A model generated the notes under the pieces. It ran no database searches. It was not told the DNA's origin and was given only the letters and a program-made list of their open reading frames with translations. Of a stretch of DNA of 64,000 bases, positions 14,183 to 25,166 are shown piece after piece. The DNA comes from Woodsholea maritima DSM 17123 (GTDB taxonomy: Bacteria; Pseudomonadota; Alphaproteobacteria; Caulobacterales; Maricaulaceae). How positions within the stretch are numbered: the stretch's first letter is position 1; every line of letters begins with the position of its first letter. The position numbers and the translations under genes were made by a program. The stretch spans positions 124,001 through 188,000 of the forward strand of contig NZ_KB908056.1 of NCBI RefSeq assembly GCF_000382325.1, written 5' to 3'.

Positions 14183-15102
14183 CTCGCATCCTCCGCCATC
14201 CACCGCACGAGATCTTCAAATGAGATCCCGCTCCACGCCGCTTGTTCAGGGGCAAGGGATGTCGGAGTCATGCCGGGTTGGGTGTTAATTTCAAGTAACC
14301 ATACTTCATTATCTCCACCCTCATCCCAGCGGAAATCCGAGCGGGATAGGCCCTGACAGCCCATAGCCTTGTGTGCGAGTAAAGCCAAATTCTTTGCTTT
14401 TTCAGCGATTTCTTCAGGGACTTCAGCGGGCAGAACATGGACAGAGCCCCCCGGGGCATATTTGGCTTCGTAATCATAAAATGCAGTGCGCGGGATAATC
14501 TCCGTCACGCCCAGCGCGCGATCGCCCAAAACCGCCACCGTCAGCTCGCGCCCCGGGATATAACGCTCAACCAAAATCTCCTCGCCCATCTGCCACTCAG
14601 TTGAGCCCAGCTCAGCCGGAGGGCGATTGGCCCCTTCCTTGACGATGAAGACGCCCACAGACGAGCCTTCGGCGTTTGGCTTGGCCACATAGGGCGGGGT
14701 CATGGCATGGTTTTGAGCGGCCTCAAAGCGGTTGACCAGCAAACCTTCCGGGCAGGCAATCCCAGCAGCACGCAGAACAATCTTGGCACGCTGCTTATCC
14801 ATCGCCAGAGCCGAAGCCAATACGCCAGAATGGGTATAGGGCTTACCCAGATGGTCCAAAATGCCCTGCACCCGGCCATCTTCGCCCCACATGCCATGAA
14901 GGGCATTGAACACGATATCGGGATCAATCTCAGCCAGGCGTTGGGCCAGGTCGCGGCCCGCATCCACCTCAACCACCTCATACCCGCACGCGCGCAAAGC
15001 CTTGGCACAGGCCGCGCCCGACACCAAAGAAACATCGCGTTCAGCCGATAAGCCCCCCATCAGGACGGCGATCTTTTTGGCGGGTGTGTGTGCTGCGCTC
15101 AC
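14170..15102 (-). CDS. ddl: D-alanine--D-alanine ligase
   Basis: About 310 residues from a GTG at 15102 with AAGGA eight bases upstream. An ATG at 15168 would overlap murB and has no supporting site. Ddl makes the D-Ala-D-Ala dipeptide used by MurF, with [20 protein letters not shown] is the standard start, [16 protein letters not shown] is the conserved N-terminal segment, and the ATP-grasp part ends with [14 protein letters not shown]. It lies between murB and ftsQ as in most dcw clusters. Confidence 0.97.
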   Translation of the reverse strand: MSAAHTPAKKIAVLMGGLSAERDVSLVSGAACAKALRACGYEVVEVDAGRDLAQRLAEIDPDIVFNALHGMWGEDGRVQGILDHLGKPYTHSGVLASALAMDKQRAKIVLRAAGIACPEGLLVNRFEAAQNHAMTPPYVAKPNAEGSSVGVFIVKEGANRPPAELGSTEWQMGEEILVERYIPGRELTVAVLGDRALGVTEIIPRTAFYDYEAKYAPGGSVHVLPAEVPEEIAEKAKNLALLAHKAMGCQGLSRSDFRWDEGGDNEVWLLEINTQPGMTPTSLAPEQAAWSGISFEDLVRWMAEDASCPR

Positions 15103-15131
15103 GAGTGTGATCCTTAAATAAAAAAAAGCGT

Positions 15132-16052
15132 TTAAGACTGACGAAGGCCAAGCCGCTTGACCTCCCATTCCATATCAACCCCGGCTTGGGCGCGTATATC
15201 CTCGCGCACCGCCTCGACCAGGCTTTCAAGATCTTCCGCCGTGGCCGTCCCATCATTGATGAGAAAGTTCGCATGTAAAGTAGAGAATGAGGCCCCGCCG
15301 ATTGTCCGCCCGCGAGCGCCGACTTTATCGACCAATTGCCAGGCCGAAAGCCCGCCCGACAGCGCCGGATCGGGGTTTTTAAAGGTCGAGCCAGAGGTTT
15401 TTTCGCGAATGGGCTGGGTCTCTTCACGCTTGGCGGTGATGGCATCCATGCGCGCGGTAATCGCGCCGGGATCATCGCGGTGGCCTTCATAAAGCGCCTC
15501 AACAAAGATCCAGTCTTCAGGTGCCCCGCAATGGCGATAGGTATAGGCAAGCTCTTCAAGGGGCGCGATGATCCGCCGCCCATCACGGTCCAGCGCCACG
15601 GCCTCAACCAGGACATCCTTGGTTTCGGTGCCATAGCATCCGGCATTCATGCGCAGCGCCCCGCCAATAGTACCGGGCACGCCGACATAAAATTCCAGCC
15701 CTGCAATACCAGCTTTCGCGGCCGTCTTGGCCGCCATTTTATCCAGACAGGCCGCCCCAGCGCGCAGGCGCGTCTCGCCCACGGCCTGCGCCTTGCCAAA
15801 GGCCGGGCCCAGCTTGATGACCACGCCCGGCACGCCGCCATCGCGCGCCAAAGTATTCGAGCCTGCGCCCAGCACATGAACGGGAATATCATGGGGGGTT
15901 TCGGCCAGAAAGCGCGCCAGATCAGGCTCATCAGCAGGAATATATAAAACTTCTGCCGGGCCACCCACACGCAGCCAGGTGATGTCTTTTAAGGGCGCGG
16001 CCTCAATATATTTTCCCCGCACCGGGGGCAGGCGGTCGATGACAGCGCTCAT
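15132..16052 (-). CDS. murB: UDP-N-acetylenolpyruvoylglucosamine reductase MurB
   Basis: 306 residues. MurB reduces UDP-GlcNAc-enolpyruvate to UDP-MurNAc with NADPH and FAD. The FAD-binding part has [25 protein letters not shown] is the conserved glycine-rich turn, and TSGSTFKNP carries the catalytic serine. The length and lack of the extra loop fit the type II enzymes usual in alphaproteobacteria. GGAGGG lies six to seven bases before the ATG, and the gene starts three bases after the murC stop. Confidence 0.97.
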   Translation of the reverse strand: MSAVIDRLPPVRGKYIEAAPLKDITWLRVGGPAEVLYIPADEPDLARFLAETPHDIPVHVLGAGSNTLARDGGVPGVVIKLGPAFGKAQAVGETRLRAGAACLDKMAAKTAAKAGIAGLEFYVGVPGTIGGALRMNAGCYGTETKDVLVEAVALDRDGRRIIAPLEELAYTYRHCGAPEDWIFVEALYEGHRDDPGAITARMDAITAKREETQPIREKTSGSTFKNPDPALSGGLSAWQLVDKVGARGRTIGGASFSTLHANFLINDGTATAEDLESLVEAVREDIRAQAGVDMEWEVKRLGLRQS

Positions 16053-16055
16053 GAC

Positions 16056-17474
16056 TTAGCCCTCCGCACCCAAGGCGGTTAAGCTCTCTGGCAGTTCCGC
16101 AGCCCAGGCGGTGATATCGCCCGCGCCCAGGCAGACCACAACATCGCCCGCGCTCATGCGCGCTTTGACATCTTCAGCAACGCTTTGGCGCGTAGTGGCA
16201 CTGACATCACGGTGGCCATGGGCGCGCACGCCCGCCACCAGGCTCATCTGATCGGCCCCCTCCAAGGGGCTTTCACCCGCCGCATAGACCGGGGCAATCA
16301 TCACGCTGTCAGCATTGTTAAAACAGGTACAGAAATCATCGAATAAATCACGAAGACGCGAATAACGATGCGGCTGCATCACCGCGATGACTTTGTGATC
16401 GCCAGCGGCCTGGCGTGCGGCTTTTAACACCGCTTCAATCTCAACCGGGTGGTGGCCATAATCATCAATGATGCGCACCCCATCGACGATGCCGGTCTGG
16501 GTAAAACGCCGCTTGACCCCGCCGAAATTGCCCAGCGCTGCACGTGCCGCCGCTTCATCTCCGCCCAGATTTTTCATCACCGCCAAGGCCCCCGTGGCGT
16601 TCTGCACATTATGCTCGCCCATCATCGGCAGGTGCAGATCTTTCCAATGCTCATGATCGCCCTTACGCGGCTGGAAGACGACATCGAACACGGCCCCTTC
16701 TGGGCCCATGCGCACATTGACGGCGCGCACTTCAGCCTGAGGGTTAAAGCCATAGGTGACCACGCGGCGATCTTCGATCTTCGCGGTCAGGGCCTGAACC
16801 TCCCCATGGTCAGCGCACAGGGCGGCAAAGCCATAAAAGGGCAAATTCTCAACGAATTGATAGAAGGCCGCACGCAAAGCATCAAAGCTGCCATAATGCT
16901 CCATATGCTCGGGGTCGATATTGGTGATAATGGCGATGGAGCTGCGCAATTTTAAAAAAGAGCCATCGGATTCATCGGCCTCCACGACCATCCAATCACC
17001 TTCACCCAGCTTGGCATTTGATCCGTAGGCGGAGATAACGCCACCATTGATTACCGTCGGGTCAAACCCGGCCGCATCCATCAAGGCCGCCACTAGCGAG
17101 GTCGTCGTGGTCTTGCCATGGGTCCCACCCACGGCAATGGTGTATTTCAGGCGCATCAACTCGGCCAGCATTTCAGCCCGGCGCACGATCGGAATGCGCG
17201 CCGCGCGCGCGGCCATAATCTCTGGATTATCGCGCTTGACGGCACTGGAAATCACCAAGGCCCCGGCCCCATTGATATTCTCGCCCGCATGGCCGATATG
17301 AACATGGGCCCCTTTGGCGCGCAGCCGCTCCACAATCGGACTATCTTTGATGTCGGAGCCGGTGACCTGATAGCCCAGGTTCAACATCACTTCGGCAATA
17401 CCGCTCATCCCGATACCCCCGATCCCGACAAAGTGAATGGGACCAACGGCATGGGCAAGATTGGGGGTCGTCAT
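16056..17474 (-). CDS. murC: UDP-N-acetylmuramate--L-alanine ligase MurC
   Basis: 472 residues, normal length. MurC adds the first amino acid of the stem peptide. The Rossmann start [18 protein letters not shown] is diagnostic, the ATP loop is [13 protein letters not shown], and [11 protein letters not shown] and [10 protein letters not shown] are conserved Mur-ligase motifs. Start is five bases after murG; the stop is three bases before murB. Confidence 0.98.
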   Translation of the reverse strand: MTTPNLAHAVGPIHFVGIGGIGMSGIAEVMLNLGYQVTGSDIKDSPIVERLRAKGAHVHIGHAGENINGAGALVISSAVKRDNPEIMAARAARIPIVRRAEMLAELMRLKYTIAVGGTHGKTTTTSLVAALMDAAGFDPTVINGGVISAYGSNAKLGEGDWMVVEADESDGSFLKLRSSIAIITNIDPEHMEHYGSFDALRAAFYQFVENLPFYGFAALCADHGEVQALTAKIEDRRVVTYGFNPQAEVRAVNVRMGPEGAVFDVVFQPRKGDHEHWKDLHLPMMGEHNVQNATGALAVMKNLGGDEAAARAALGNFGGVKRRFTQTGIVDGVRIIDDYGHHPVEIEAVLKAARQAAGDHKVIAVMQPHRYSRLRDLFDDFCTCFNNADSVMIAPVYAAGESPLEGADQMSLVAGVRAHGHRDVSATTRQSVAEDVKARMSAGDVVVCLGAGDITAWAAELPESLTALGAEG

Positions 17475-17479
17475 AAGGC

Positions 17480-18571
17480 TTATGTCCTAGCGGCAGTTTC
17501 AATTAAATCAGCCAAGGCCTCATGGGCCTGAGGGCGACCGCGAAGACGTGCGGCTTCAGCCCGTTTGGCAAGGGCGGGGCTGTCCATCAGCCAACCTTCC
17601 AAACACTGATACAGGGTTTCATCGGTAAAATGGGCCTCGTCAATCACTTCGGCGGCCCCAGCGGCCTTCATCTCGGCGGCATTGGCGCTTTGATGATCAT
17701 CCATGGCAATGGCGAGCGGAATAAAGATTGCGGGCCGACCTACAGCGGCCAGCTCTGACACGGTCGAAGCCCCGGCGCGCGCGATCACGATATGGGCTTC
17801 GCCATAGAGCGTGCCCATATCATCGAAGAAGGGCTCGCACACCGCCTGCACCCCGGCCTGATCATAAAGCTGACGGGCCTCGGCAAGGTTTTCCTCACGC
17901 GTTTGCTGCACCACGCGCAGGCGCCGGCGGATCGGTGCGGACAGGCGCGCAATGGCTTTGGGCGGAATGGTCGACAAGATCCGTGCGCCCTGCGACCCGC
18001 CCAGGATCAAGATCTTGATCGGGCCATCATCATGCGGGGCTTCATAGGGACGCTGGCGGGCCTCCAACACATGGGCGCGCACGGGATTACCCAATACCTC
18101 ATGGGCGGCACCAGCGGGCAAACGCTCCAAGCGCTCAAAGCCGGACGCCACGCGATAAGCCGAGCCCGCAAACACGCGATTGACCCGGCCCAGAACCGCA
18201 TTTTGTTCGTGCACGACATAGGGAATGGCGAGCGCCTTGGCGGCCTGCATCGCGGGAAAGGCCGGATAACCGCCAAAGCCCGCCACGATATTGGGCTGCC
18301 AGGCCCGCATCAGGGCTTTGGCTTGATTGACACCTTTCAGAAGCTTCAGCGTGTCTTGAACAAAGCGGATAGGATTTTTGAGCGAAGGACTTGCGGCCTC
18401 CACCTCGATAATCTCAGACGCAGGAAAGCCGCGCGCATGCACCGCGCCGCGCGCATCGGTGACCAGTTTCACCTGCCAGCCGCGCGCGATCAGCGCCTCT
18501 GCCGCGGCGCGGGCGGGAAATAGATGTCCGCCCGTACCCCCGGCGGCGATTAAAATGCGCTTTTCACTCAT
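17480..18571 (-). CDS. murG: UDP-GlcNAc:lipid I GlcNAc transferase MurG
   Basis: About 363 residues from the ATG at 18571, with GAGGG just upstream; an in-frame TTG at 18598 is unlikely. MurG converts lipid I to lipid II at the inner face of the membrane. [12 protein letters not shown] is the N-terminal glycine-rich loop, GGYPAFPA and [12 protein letters not shown] are conserved acceptor-domain motifs, and the donor site is GGSQGARIL with [11 protein letters not shown]. It lies between ftsW and murC. Confidence 0.97.
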   Translation of the reverse strand: MSEKRILIAAGGTGGHLFPARAAAEALIARGWQVKLVTDARGAVHARGFPASEIIEVEAASPSLKNPIRFVQDTLKLLKGVNQAKALMRAWQPNIVAGFGGYPAFPAMQAAKALAIPYVVHEQNAVLGRVNRVFAGSAYRVASGFERLERLPAGAAHEVLGNPVRAHVLEARQRPYEAPHDDGPIKILILGGSQGARILSTIPPKAIARLSAPIRRRLRVVQQTREENLAEARQLYDQAGVQAVCEPFFDDMGTLYGEAHIVIARAGASTVSELAAVGRPAIFIPLAIAMDDHQSANAAEMKAAGAAEVIDEAHFTDETLYQCLEGWLMDSPALAKRAEAARLRGRPQAHEALADLIETAART

Positions 18572-18607
18572 CACACCCTCGATCTTCAAGGCCCCCAAGC
18601 CCCGAAG

Positions 18608-19720
18608 TTAGACATTCATACTATAGGCCCCAGGCCGCCGGCGTGTCAGCGCCAATAATAATCCCGCCCCATAGGCCAGCGCCAACATTGACGAGCCGCC
18701 ATAGGAGACAAAAGGCAAGGTCATGCCCTTGGGCGGGATGATATTCAAATTCACCCCGATATTGATCAGCGCCTGCAGCCCGAATTGCAGTGCCAGCCCG
18801 GCGGTGGCCAATTGCACAAAGTGATCATTCAGCTTCATGGCATTCATCCAGGCGCGGGCAAATAAAATCGCATATAGCCCAATAATGGCGAGCGAGGCGA
18901 TCAGGCCATATTCTTCGGCCGCGACGGAAAAGACAAAATCCGTATTGGCTTCGGGCAGGATGCGCTTAATCTCGCCCTCCCCCGGGCCGACCCCAATCAG
19001 GCCGCCGCGCGAAATCGCTTCGAGCGCGAACTCCGTCTGCGCGCCTTGTTCGGGATTGAGAAAGCCCTCAATCCGCGCCGCCACATGGGGCAGAAAGACA
19101 TAGGCTGCAAAGGCCCCCGCCCCGGCAACCACGCCCAGCCCCACAGTCCACATCATCGACAGACCGGCCGCAAACAGCATCGCGCCAAAGATCGCGCCCA
19201 GCAAAACCGTCTGACCAAAATCAGGCTGCAAGATCAACAAAGCCACGCTGAACAGGAAAATCCCCAAAGCAATCAAACGCCCCGGCACCGGCTCACCGCG
19301 GCTTTCCTCAGCAAACAGCCAGGCGGCAATCACGATGAAGGAAGGCTTTAGAAACTCACTCGGCTGCAGGGAAAACCCGCCAAAGCGGATCCAGCGCGCC
19401 GCGCCATTGACCTCATACCCAATGAAGGGAATGGCCAGCATCACGCCCAAAGAGCATAACAGCCCCAGCCCGGCCAGGCGACGCACATCGCGCACGCTAA
19501 ACGTGGCCAACACCAAAACGATGATCGCGGATAAAACCGAAAACGCACCATGGCGGTAGAGATAATAGAAGGGATCGGCAATGCCGCGCCGTTCCGCCGC
19601 CGCCGGGCCCGCCGCAAAGGACAAAATGACCCCGATGGCGATCAAAGCAAAGAAGGTGAACAGCAAGGTCTGATCAATACCGCGCCAGGCCCGCGATAAT
19701 GAAAAACGCGATTGGCTCAT
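18608..19720 (-). CDS. ftsW: Lipid II polymerase FtsW (SEDS family)
   Basis: 370 residues with about ten membrane segments. FtsW is the septal peptidoglycan glycosyltransferase that works with FtsI. NGAARWIRFGGFSLQPSE and DTVFSVAAEEYG-like NTDFVFSVAAEEYG are SEDS signature segments, and KGMTLPFVSYGGSS is the conserved C-terminal motif. It overlaps the murD stop by four bases. Confidence 0.97.
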   Translation of the reverse strand: MSQSRFSLSRAWRGIDQTLLFTFFALIAIGVILSFAAGPAAAERRGIADPFYYLYRHGAFSVLSAIIVLVLATFSVRDVRRLAGLGLLCSLGVMLAIPFIGYEVNGAARWIRFGGFSLQPSEFLKPSFIVIAAWLFAEESRGEPVPGRLIALGIFLFSVALLILQPDFGQTVLLGAIFGAMLFAAGLSMMWTVGLGVVAGAGAFAAYVFLPHVAARIEGFLNPEQGAQTEFALEAISRGGLIGVGPGEGEIKRILPEANTDFVFSVAAEEYGLIASLAIIGLYAILFARAWMNAMKLNDHFVQLATAGLALQFGLQALINIGVNLNIIPPKGMTLPFVSYGGSSMLALAYGAGLLLALTRRRPGAYSMNV

Positions 19721-21135
19721 GATGTGCGCTCCATCGCGCTGGCACCCTGATAGGCCTGGCGGAGAATTTCGACATGGGCCTTAAAGGCGGCCCCGCGCGC
19801 TTCAAAATTGGCAAATTGATCGAAGCTGGCACAGGCGGGCGACAGCAGGACCGTCGGCGCTTCATAGCTTGACGCCAAGCCATCATCAAAGGCACGCTGG
19901 GTGGCATCTTCCAAACTGCGACACTGCACCAAAGGAAGGCTTTGGCCCAATTGCTTGATCAGCTTGCGTGCATCGCGCCCATAGACATAGGCCGCGCGGA
20001 CCGATTGCAGATGGGCGAGCGTCGCTTCCACCCCATCGGATTTCGCCTCTCCGCCTAAGATCCAGAAAATATCGCGAAAGCGTTGCAGGGCCTGGCTGGC
20101 GGCTGCGCCATTGGTGGCTTTACTATCATTGATAAAGGCGACGCGATCAATCGGGGCCAAGCGTTCCTGGCGATGAGCGAGGCCTTTAAAGCTGGCAATT
20201 GCGGCTTTGATTACATCCGGGCGAATATGGAGCGTGCGCGCAACACTATAGGCGATACCGACATTCTGGCCATTATGGCGGCCCTCTAAGCTGGGATGGC
20301 CATTCAAAGAGAGCACATGCTGGGACCGGCCCAGGGCCGCATCATAAAGCTTACCGCCCAGCACCGAGACCCCATCGCCCAGCACCTTCTTGGCGGATAC
20401 CGGACGCGGCTTTAACCGGCGATTGCGCAGCTTGGTATAAAGGGTCTGGCTCATCACATCATCCATACCCAAAATGACGCCATCATCAGGGCCAGATTGG
20501 GTAAAAATATGGGCCTTTGCCGCCACATAACCGGCCATATCGCCATGGCGTTCAAGATGGTCCGGGCTGAGATTGGTCAGCACCGCGACCTGACACTGCA
20601 GATTATCGGCCAGCTCCAACTGATAGGATGATAGCTCCAGCACATAAACCCGGCCGGGCTTGGGCGGATCAAGGTCCAAGACCGCACGCCCGATATTACC
20701 CCCCAATTGCACATCCAAGCCCGCTTGGCTCAATATATGGGCAATCAAGGCGCAGGTCGTCGATTTACCGTTGGAACCCGTAACCCCGATCACCTGGGCA
20801 TGAGGGTCTTTGGCAAAGGCCTCGCCCAGCAAGGTGATGTCATTGATGATCGGCACGCCCACCGCCTTGGCCATCGCGGCAATGGGATGGGGCTTTGGCA
20901 GGGTATGCGCAATTCCCGGTGAAATCACCAAAGCGCCGCAATCGCCCCAATCACGCGCATAGAGATCATCCAAAATGAGACCGGCGGCTTCGGCGCCCTC
21001 ACGCTTGGCAGCGTCATCATCCCAGGGGGAGACCTCTGCGCCCCCCGCCGCTAAGGCCTTAGCCGTAGCCATCCCCGTCCGGCCAAGACCCAGAACGGCC
21101 ACGCGCGTGCCCTGATAGGCGCGGATGGGGATCAT
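19717..21135 (-). CDS. murD: UDP-N-acetylmuramoylalanine--D-glutamate ligase MurD
   Basis: About 472 residues from the ATG at 21135, with GAGG eight bases upstream. The longer reading from 21228 would lie inside mraY. MurD adds D-Glu to UDP-MurNAc-L-Ala. VAVLGLGRTGMATAKAL is the N-terminal Rossmann start, VTGSNGKSTTCALI the ATP loop, ELSSYQLE and NLSPDHLERHG the central motifs, and FINDSKATNG the C-terminal one. It starts five bases after mraY and overlaps ftsW by four bases. Confidence 0.97.
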   Translation of the reverse strand: MIPIRAYQGTRVAVLGLGRTGMATAKALAAGGAEVSPWDDDAAKREGAEAAGLILDDLYARDWGDCGALVISPGIAHTLPKPHPIAAMAKAVGVPIINDITLLGEAFAKDPHAQVIGVTGSNGKSTTCALIAHILSQAGLDVQLGGNIGRAVLDLDPPKPGRVYVLELSSYQLELADNLQCQVAVLTNLSPDHLERHGDMAGYVAAKAHIFTQSGPDDGVILGMDDVMSQTLYTKLRNRRLKPRPVSAKKVLGDGVSVLGGKLYDAALGRSQHVLSLNGHPSLEGRHNGQNVGIAYSVARTLHIRPDVIKAAIASFKGLAHRQERLAPIDRVAFINDSKATNGAAASQALQRFRDIFWILGGEAKSDGVEATLAHLQSVRAAYVYGRDARKLIKQLGQSLPLVQCRSLEDATQRAFDDGLASSYEAPTVLLSPACASFDQFANFEARGAAFKAHVEILRQAYQGASAMERTS

Positions 21136-21140
21136 ATACT

Positions 21141-22244
21141 TTACCTCAGTTTTAGGGTGGAGAGCCCGATCAGCGCCAAGACGAAGGCGATAATCCAGAA
21201 GCGGATCACAATCGTTGATTCGGCCCAACCTAATTTTTCAAAATGGTGGTGGATAGGTGCCATCTTGAAGACGCGCTTGCCAAACATTTTGAACGAGGCG
21301 ATCTGGATCATCACCGAAAGAGCTTCAAGCACGAAGAGCCCGCCAATGATCGCCAGCACAATCTCGTGCTTGACGGCTACGGCCATCGTGCCCAAGGCCC
21401 CGCCCAGCGATAGCGATCCGGTATCGCCCATAAAGACTTTGGCCGGCGGGGCGTTGAACCATAAAAAGCCCATGCCCGCGCCAATGAAAGAGCCGCAAAT
21501 CACCGCCAGCTCGGCCGTGCCAGGGGTGAAGTTCAAGAACAGATAATCAGAATACACCACATTGCCGACGAAATACGCGATCAAGCCGAAACAGGCCGCC
21601 GCCATCATCACCGGCACGATCGCCAAACCATCCAGACCATCGGTGAGGTTGACCGCGTTGGAGGCACCCACAATCACGATCATCCCAAAGAGATAAAAGC
21701 CATAGCTGAGCGGGATCATCAGATCCTTCATGAAGGGCACAGCCACCGAGGTCGCAAAATTATCTGGCACATCCGGCGCACTGGAGAGGAGATAGGTCAT
21801 CGAGACCACAGCCACCCCGGCAACGGCAAATTGCAGGACCAGCTTACCCTTGCCTGACAGACCATCAGAAGATTTCTTGGTGACTTTGCGCCAATCATCA
21901 ATGAAACCGATCGCGCCAAAGCCCGCCGTCACCACGATCACCACCCACAGATAAGGGTTTTTCAGATCCCCGAATAACAGCGTTCCAACCAAAACCCCGA
22001 CCAAAATGATAAAGCCGCCCATGGTGGGCGTACCGGCTTTAGTCACGATATGGCTTTGCGGGCCATCCGCGCGGATCGGCTGGGCTGAACCTTTGGATTT
22101 GAGCCAGCGAATAAAGGGCGCGCCCATCACCAAGGCCACGACCAGGGCGGTCATCAAGGCCCCACCGGTGCGGAAGGTCAGGTAATTAAACAGGTTGAAG
22201 ATCTGAAACTGATCCGCCAGGGGTGAGAAAAACAGATAAAGCAT
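21141..22244 (-). CDS. mraY: Phospho-MurNAc-pentapeptide transferase MraY
   Basis: 367 residues, about ten membrane segments. MraY transfers phospho-MurNAc-pentapeptide to undecaprenyl phosphate to give lipid I. Motifs are [27 protein letters not shown] (catalytic Asp pair), [13 protein letters not shown] and [12 protein letters not shown], and [11 protein letters not shown] closes the protein. It is five bases after murF. Confidence 0.98.
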   Translation of the reverse strand: MLYLFFSPLADQFQIFNLFNYLTFRTGGALMTALVVALVMGAPFIRWLKSKGSAQPIRADGPQSHIVTKAGTPTMGGFIILVGVLVGTLLFGDLKNPYLWVVIVVTAGFGAIGFIDDWRKVTKKSSDGLSGKGKLVLQFAVAGVAVVSMTYLLSSAPDVPDNFATSVAVPFMKDLMIPLSYGFYLFGMIVIVGASNAVNLTDGLDGLAIVPVMMAAACFGLIAYFVGNVVYSDYLFLNFTPGTAELAVICGSFIGAGMGFLWFNAPPAKVFMGDTGSLSLGGALGTMAVAVKHEIVLAIIGGLFVLEALSVMIQIASFKMFGKRVFKMAPIHHHFEKLGWAESTIVIRFWIIAFVLALIGLSTLKLR

Positions 22245-22249
22245 GGTGA

Positions 22250-23686
22250 CTAAGCCTCCGTCGCGCGAACGGGCTCACCCTGTTTCAGGCCCGCAACAAT
22301 TTTATGAACACCAGAGGCATTTGACCCTTTAATCAGCACCACATCGCCATCTTTTAGCAGTTCACGAAGTTTCGACAGCGCCTCACCGGGTGAACGCGCG
22401 ATATAACCGCCTGTGGGAACACTCAAATCACGCTCCTCCTTGGCTTCTGGTAGGGCCGCAACCAGGGCGCGCATCAAATCGCCCACACCGATCACGATAT
22501 CCACCTCGGCGCACTCAAGACGCTCGGCCAGACCTTCATGCAGGCTGACCGCATCCGGGCCCAGCTCCAGCATCTCGCCCAGAATGGCAATGCGCCGGCC
22601 CCCTTCACGCGGGGTGCGTGCGCCTAAATTCCCAATCGCCGAAGCCATAGAGACCGGATTGGCATTATAGCTGTCATCAATGATGGTGACTTGCCCGCCC
22701 TGCCAATCAAGATCAAACACATCCCCGCGTCCGGCCCCGGCGCGAAGGCCCGACAAAACATCGGCGATCATTTCCGGTTCACACCCGGCGGCCACACCCG
22801 CGGCCATCACCGCCGCCGCATTCCAGGCCTGATGCATGCCTGGCATCGCCAGGCGAATGCCGATATGGCGGCCCATAACATCCAATGTGCCGACCCCGCC
22901 ATCTGGACCATCATTATAATTGACGATACGCACGGCTGCGCCCGCTTTGACCCCGAAATCCAACAGGAAAGCGGCCCCCGAGCGGGTCGCATAATCAGTC
23001 AGGATGGCGGCCTGATCATCATCACGCGGCAAAACCGCCACGCCATCTTTCAACAGACCTTCAAAAATCTCGCTTTTGGCTTTGGCGATATTCTCAATCG
23101 TGCCGAGATTTTCCAAATGCGCGGGGGCGATCCGGGTGATGACGGCGATATGAGGGTTGACTTGCGCGCTGAGGCCCCGAATTTCACCGGCATGGTTCAT
23201 GCCCATCTCAAAGACGGCGCGCTGGGTCTCGCGCGGCATCCGCGCCAAGGTTAGCGGCACACCCCAGTGGTTATTATAAGATTTGACTGAGTTATGGGAT
23301 TTTCCGGCCTTATGAAAAACGGCTGCAAGCGCGTCTTTGACCGAGGTCTTCCCGACCGAGCCGGTAACCCCAACACGAATGGCATCACAGCGCGTGCGCG
23401 CCGCTGCGCCCAAACATTGCAGGGCTTCAAGAACATCATCTACGACCAGGCGCGGGCCATCACAGGCCGAAGGGTCAGACACCAGCGCCACCGCTGCCCC
23501 CGCCGCCATCGCAGCGCGGGCAAAGTCATGACCATCACGCTGATCTTTCAAGGCCACAAAGATGTCGCCTTTTTCCAAGGATCGCGAGTCGATGGATACG
23601 CCGCTGGCCTGCCAGTCTGATCCGCCGATCAACTGCCCGCCCGTGGCTTCACAAGCCTCTGCTGCGCGCCATAACGGATCACTCAT
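22250..23686 (-). CDS. murF: UDP-MurNAc-tripeptide--D-Ala-D-Ala ligase MurF
   Basis: 478 residues. MurF completes the pentapeptide by adding the dipeptide made by Ddl. The ATP loop is [16 protein letters not shown], followed by [14 protein letters not shown] and [10 protein letters not shown], both typical of Mur[14 protein letters not shown] and LGEMLELG complete the set. It overlaps murE by four bases. Confidence 0.97.
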   Translation of the reverse strand: MSDPLWRAAEACEATGGQLIGGSDWQASGVSIDSRSLEKGDIFVALKDQRDGHDFARAAMAAGAAVALVSDPSACDGPRLVVDDVLEALQCLGAAARTRCDAIRVGVTGSVGKTSVKDALAAVFHKAGKSHNSVKSYNNHWGVPLTLARMPRETQRAVFEMGMNHAGEIRGLSAQVNPHIAVITRIAPAHLENLGTIENIAKAKSEIFEGLLKDGVAVLPRDDDQAAILTDYATRSGAAFLLDFGVKAGAAVRIVNYNDGPDGGVGTLDVMGRHIGIRLAMPGMHQAWNAAAVMAAGVAAGCEPEMIADVLSGLRAGAGRGDVFDLDWQGGQVTIIDDSYNANPVSMASAIGNLGARTPREGGRRIAILGEMLELGPDAVSLHEGLAERLECAEVDIVIGVGDLMRALVAALPEAKEERDLSVPTGGYIARSPGEALSKLRELLKDGDVVLIKGSNASGVHKIVAGLKQGEPVRATEA

Positions 23687-25164
23687 GCCCCTATCCCCTT
23701 CTCGGCCACGGCTTTACGGGCGGCCTCACAATCATCAAAGGGGATAATCTCGCCTTTGACAATCTGTCCCGTTTCATGGCCTTTCCCGGCAATTAACAAA
23801 CAATCGCCTGCCTTTAAGCGCGCAACGCCGTCTTGGATCGCCGCCCAGCGATCCCCGATCTCGCTGGCGTTCGGACATCCTTCCAGCACTTGAGCCCGGA
23901 TCGCCGCAGGATCTTCCGAACGCGGATTATCATCCGTGACGATGATATCATCGGCCAGCTTGGCCGCAACCGCGCCCATTTTGGCGCGCTTAGAGGGATC
24001 GCGATCCCCGCCCGCGCCAAAGATCACCCGGACCTTGCCCTGGGTATGGGGGCGCGCGGCACGTAACAGCTTATCCAGACCATCGGGCGTATGGGCATAA
24101 TCAATCAGAATGGGCGCGCCCTCCCCGGTTTGTGCGGCCAGCTCCAAGCGCCCAGCGACGCCGGTCAGCTCAGCCAAAGCCCCAAATACCTGGCGCGAGG
24201 ATAGCCCGCTTAACAGCGCTAAGCCCGCCGCGACAATCGCATTGGCGGCCTGAAATTCCCCCATCAAAGGCAGCTCCAACGTGTCTTCCTGGCCCTGATA
24301 GGTATAGCGCACGCTCTGGCTGGCATTATGGGGCGTAATTTCTTTGATTTGCAGGCCTTCCCCGCGCCAGCCGACCCGCATCACCGCATGGCCCAGCCTT
24401 TCGCAGTCTTTGGCGACGCGCTCGCCATATTCGCCATCGACATTGATGACGACCGGCGCATCATGGTCCATCAGATCACGGAACAGGCGGAATTTAGCTT
24501 GATAATAATCTTCAAAATCAGGGTGATAATCCAAATGATCCTGGGTGAGATTGGTAAAGGCCCCTAAATTGACCTTCGCGCCATCCATGCGTTTCTGCTT
24601 TAAGCCATGGGAGGACGCCTCCATGGCCAAATGGGTCACGCCTTCAGCCTTTAAGGCTGACAGGCTTTGATGCAGGCGGATGGCGTCCGGCGTGGTATAG
24701 CCCACCTCGGTACGGCCCGTGGCGCGCGTCACCCCAAGTGTGCCCAACGCGGCCGCCTCTTTCCCGGCTAAAGCCCAGATTTGGCGCAGAAATTCTACGG
24801 TAGAGCTTTTACCATTGGTGCCGGTGACCGCCACGATCATCTCTGGCTGGCCCGGATAAAAACGCGCGGCCATTTTCGATAAAGCCGCCGGCACATCCTC
24901 AACCCCGATCAGAGGGGCTGATGTCGGCGTGCCTTTGGGGGCCAAAATCGCCACAGCCCCGGCGGCTTCGGCCTTAGCAATAAATTCGCGCCCATCGACC
25001 TTTACGCCCGGCAAAGCGGCAAAAATCTCACCCGGTTTGACGTGACGGCTATCAAGATTGAGACCCGTGACATCCAAATCATAGGCCGCCTCAGCTACAT
25101 CCCAATCTGCGTCAATCAGGTCTTTCAAACGATGCGTCAAAGCCGTGTCGACAGTCATGATCAA
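23683..25164 (-). CDS. murE: UDP-MurNAc-L-Ala-D-Glu--meso-DAP ligase MurE
   Basis: 493 residues. MurE adds the third stem residue. DDNPRSEDP contains the DNPR motif that selects meso-diaminopimelate, as expected for a Gram-negative. GTNGKSSTVEFL is the ATP loop, and MEASSHGL and NLTQDHLDYH are conserved. The frame opens at TTG 25164, with AGGA six bases upstream. An ATG two codons later (25158) is also possible but is spaced further from that site. The start is two bases after ftsI. Confidence 0.97.
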   Translation of the reverse strand: MIMTVDTALTHRLKDLIDADWDVAEAAYDLDVTGLNLDSRHVKPGEIFAALPGVKVDGREFIAKAEAAGAVAILAPKGTPTSAPLIGVEDVPAALSKMAARFYPGQPEMIVAVTGTNGKSSTVEFLRQIWALAGKEAAALGTLGVTRATGRTEVGYTTPDAIRLHQSLSALKAEGVTHLAMEASSHGLKQKRMDGAKVNLGAFTNLTQDHLDYHPDFEDYYQAKFRLFRDLMDHDAPVVINVDGEYGERVAKDCERLGHAVMRVGWRGEGLQIKEITPHNASQSVRYTYQGQEDTLELPLMGEFQAANAIVAAGLALLSGLSSRQVFGALAELTGVAGRLELAAQTGEGAPILIDYAHTPDGLDKLLRAARPHTQGKVRVIFGAGGDRDPSKRAKMGAVAAKLADDIIVTDDNPRSEDPAAIRAQVLEGCPNASEIGDRWAAIQDGVARLKAGDCLLIAGKGHETGQIVKGEIIPFDDCEAARKAVAEKGIGA

Positions 25165-25166
25165 GC

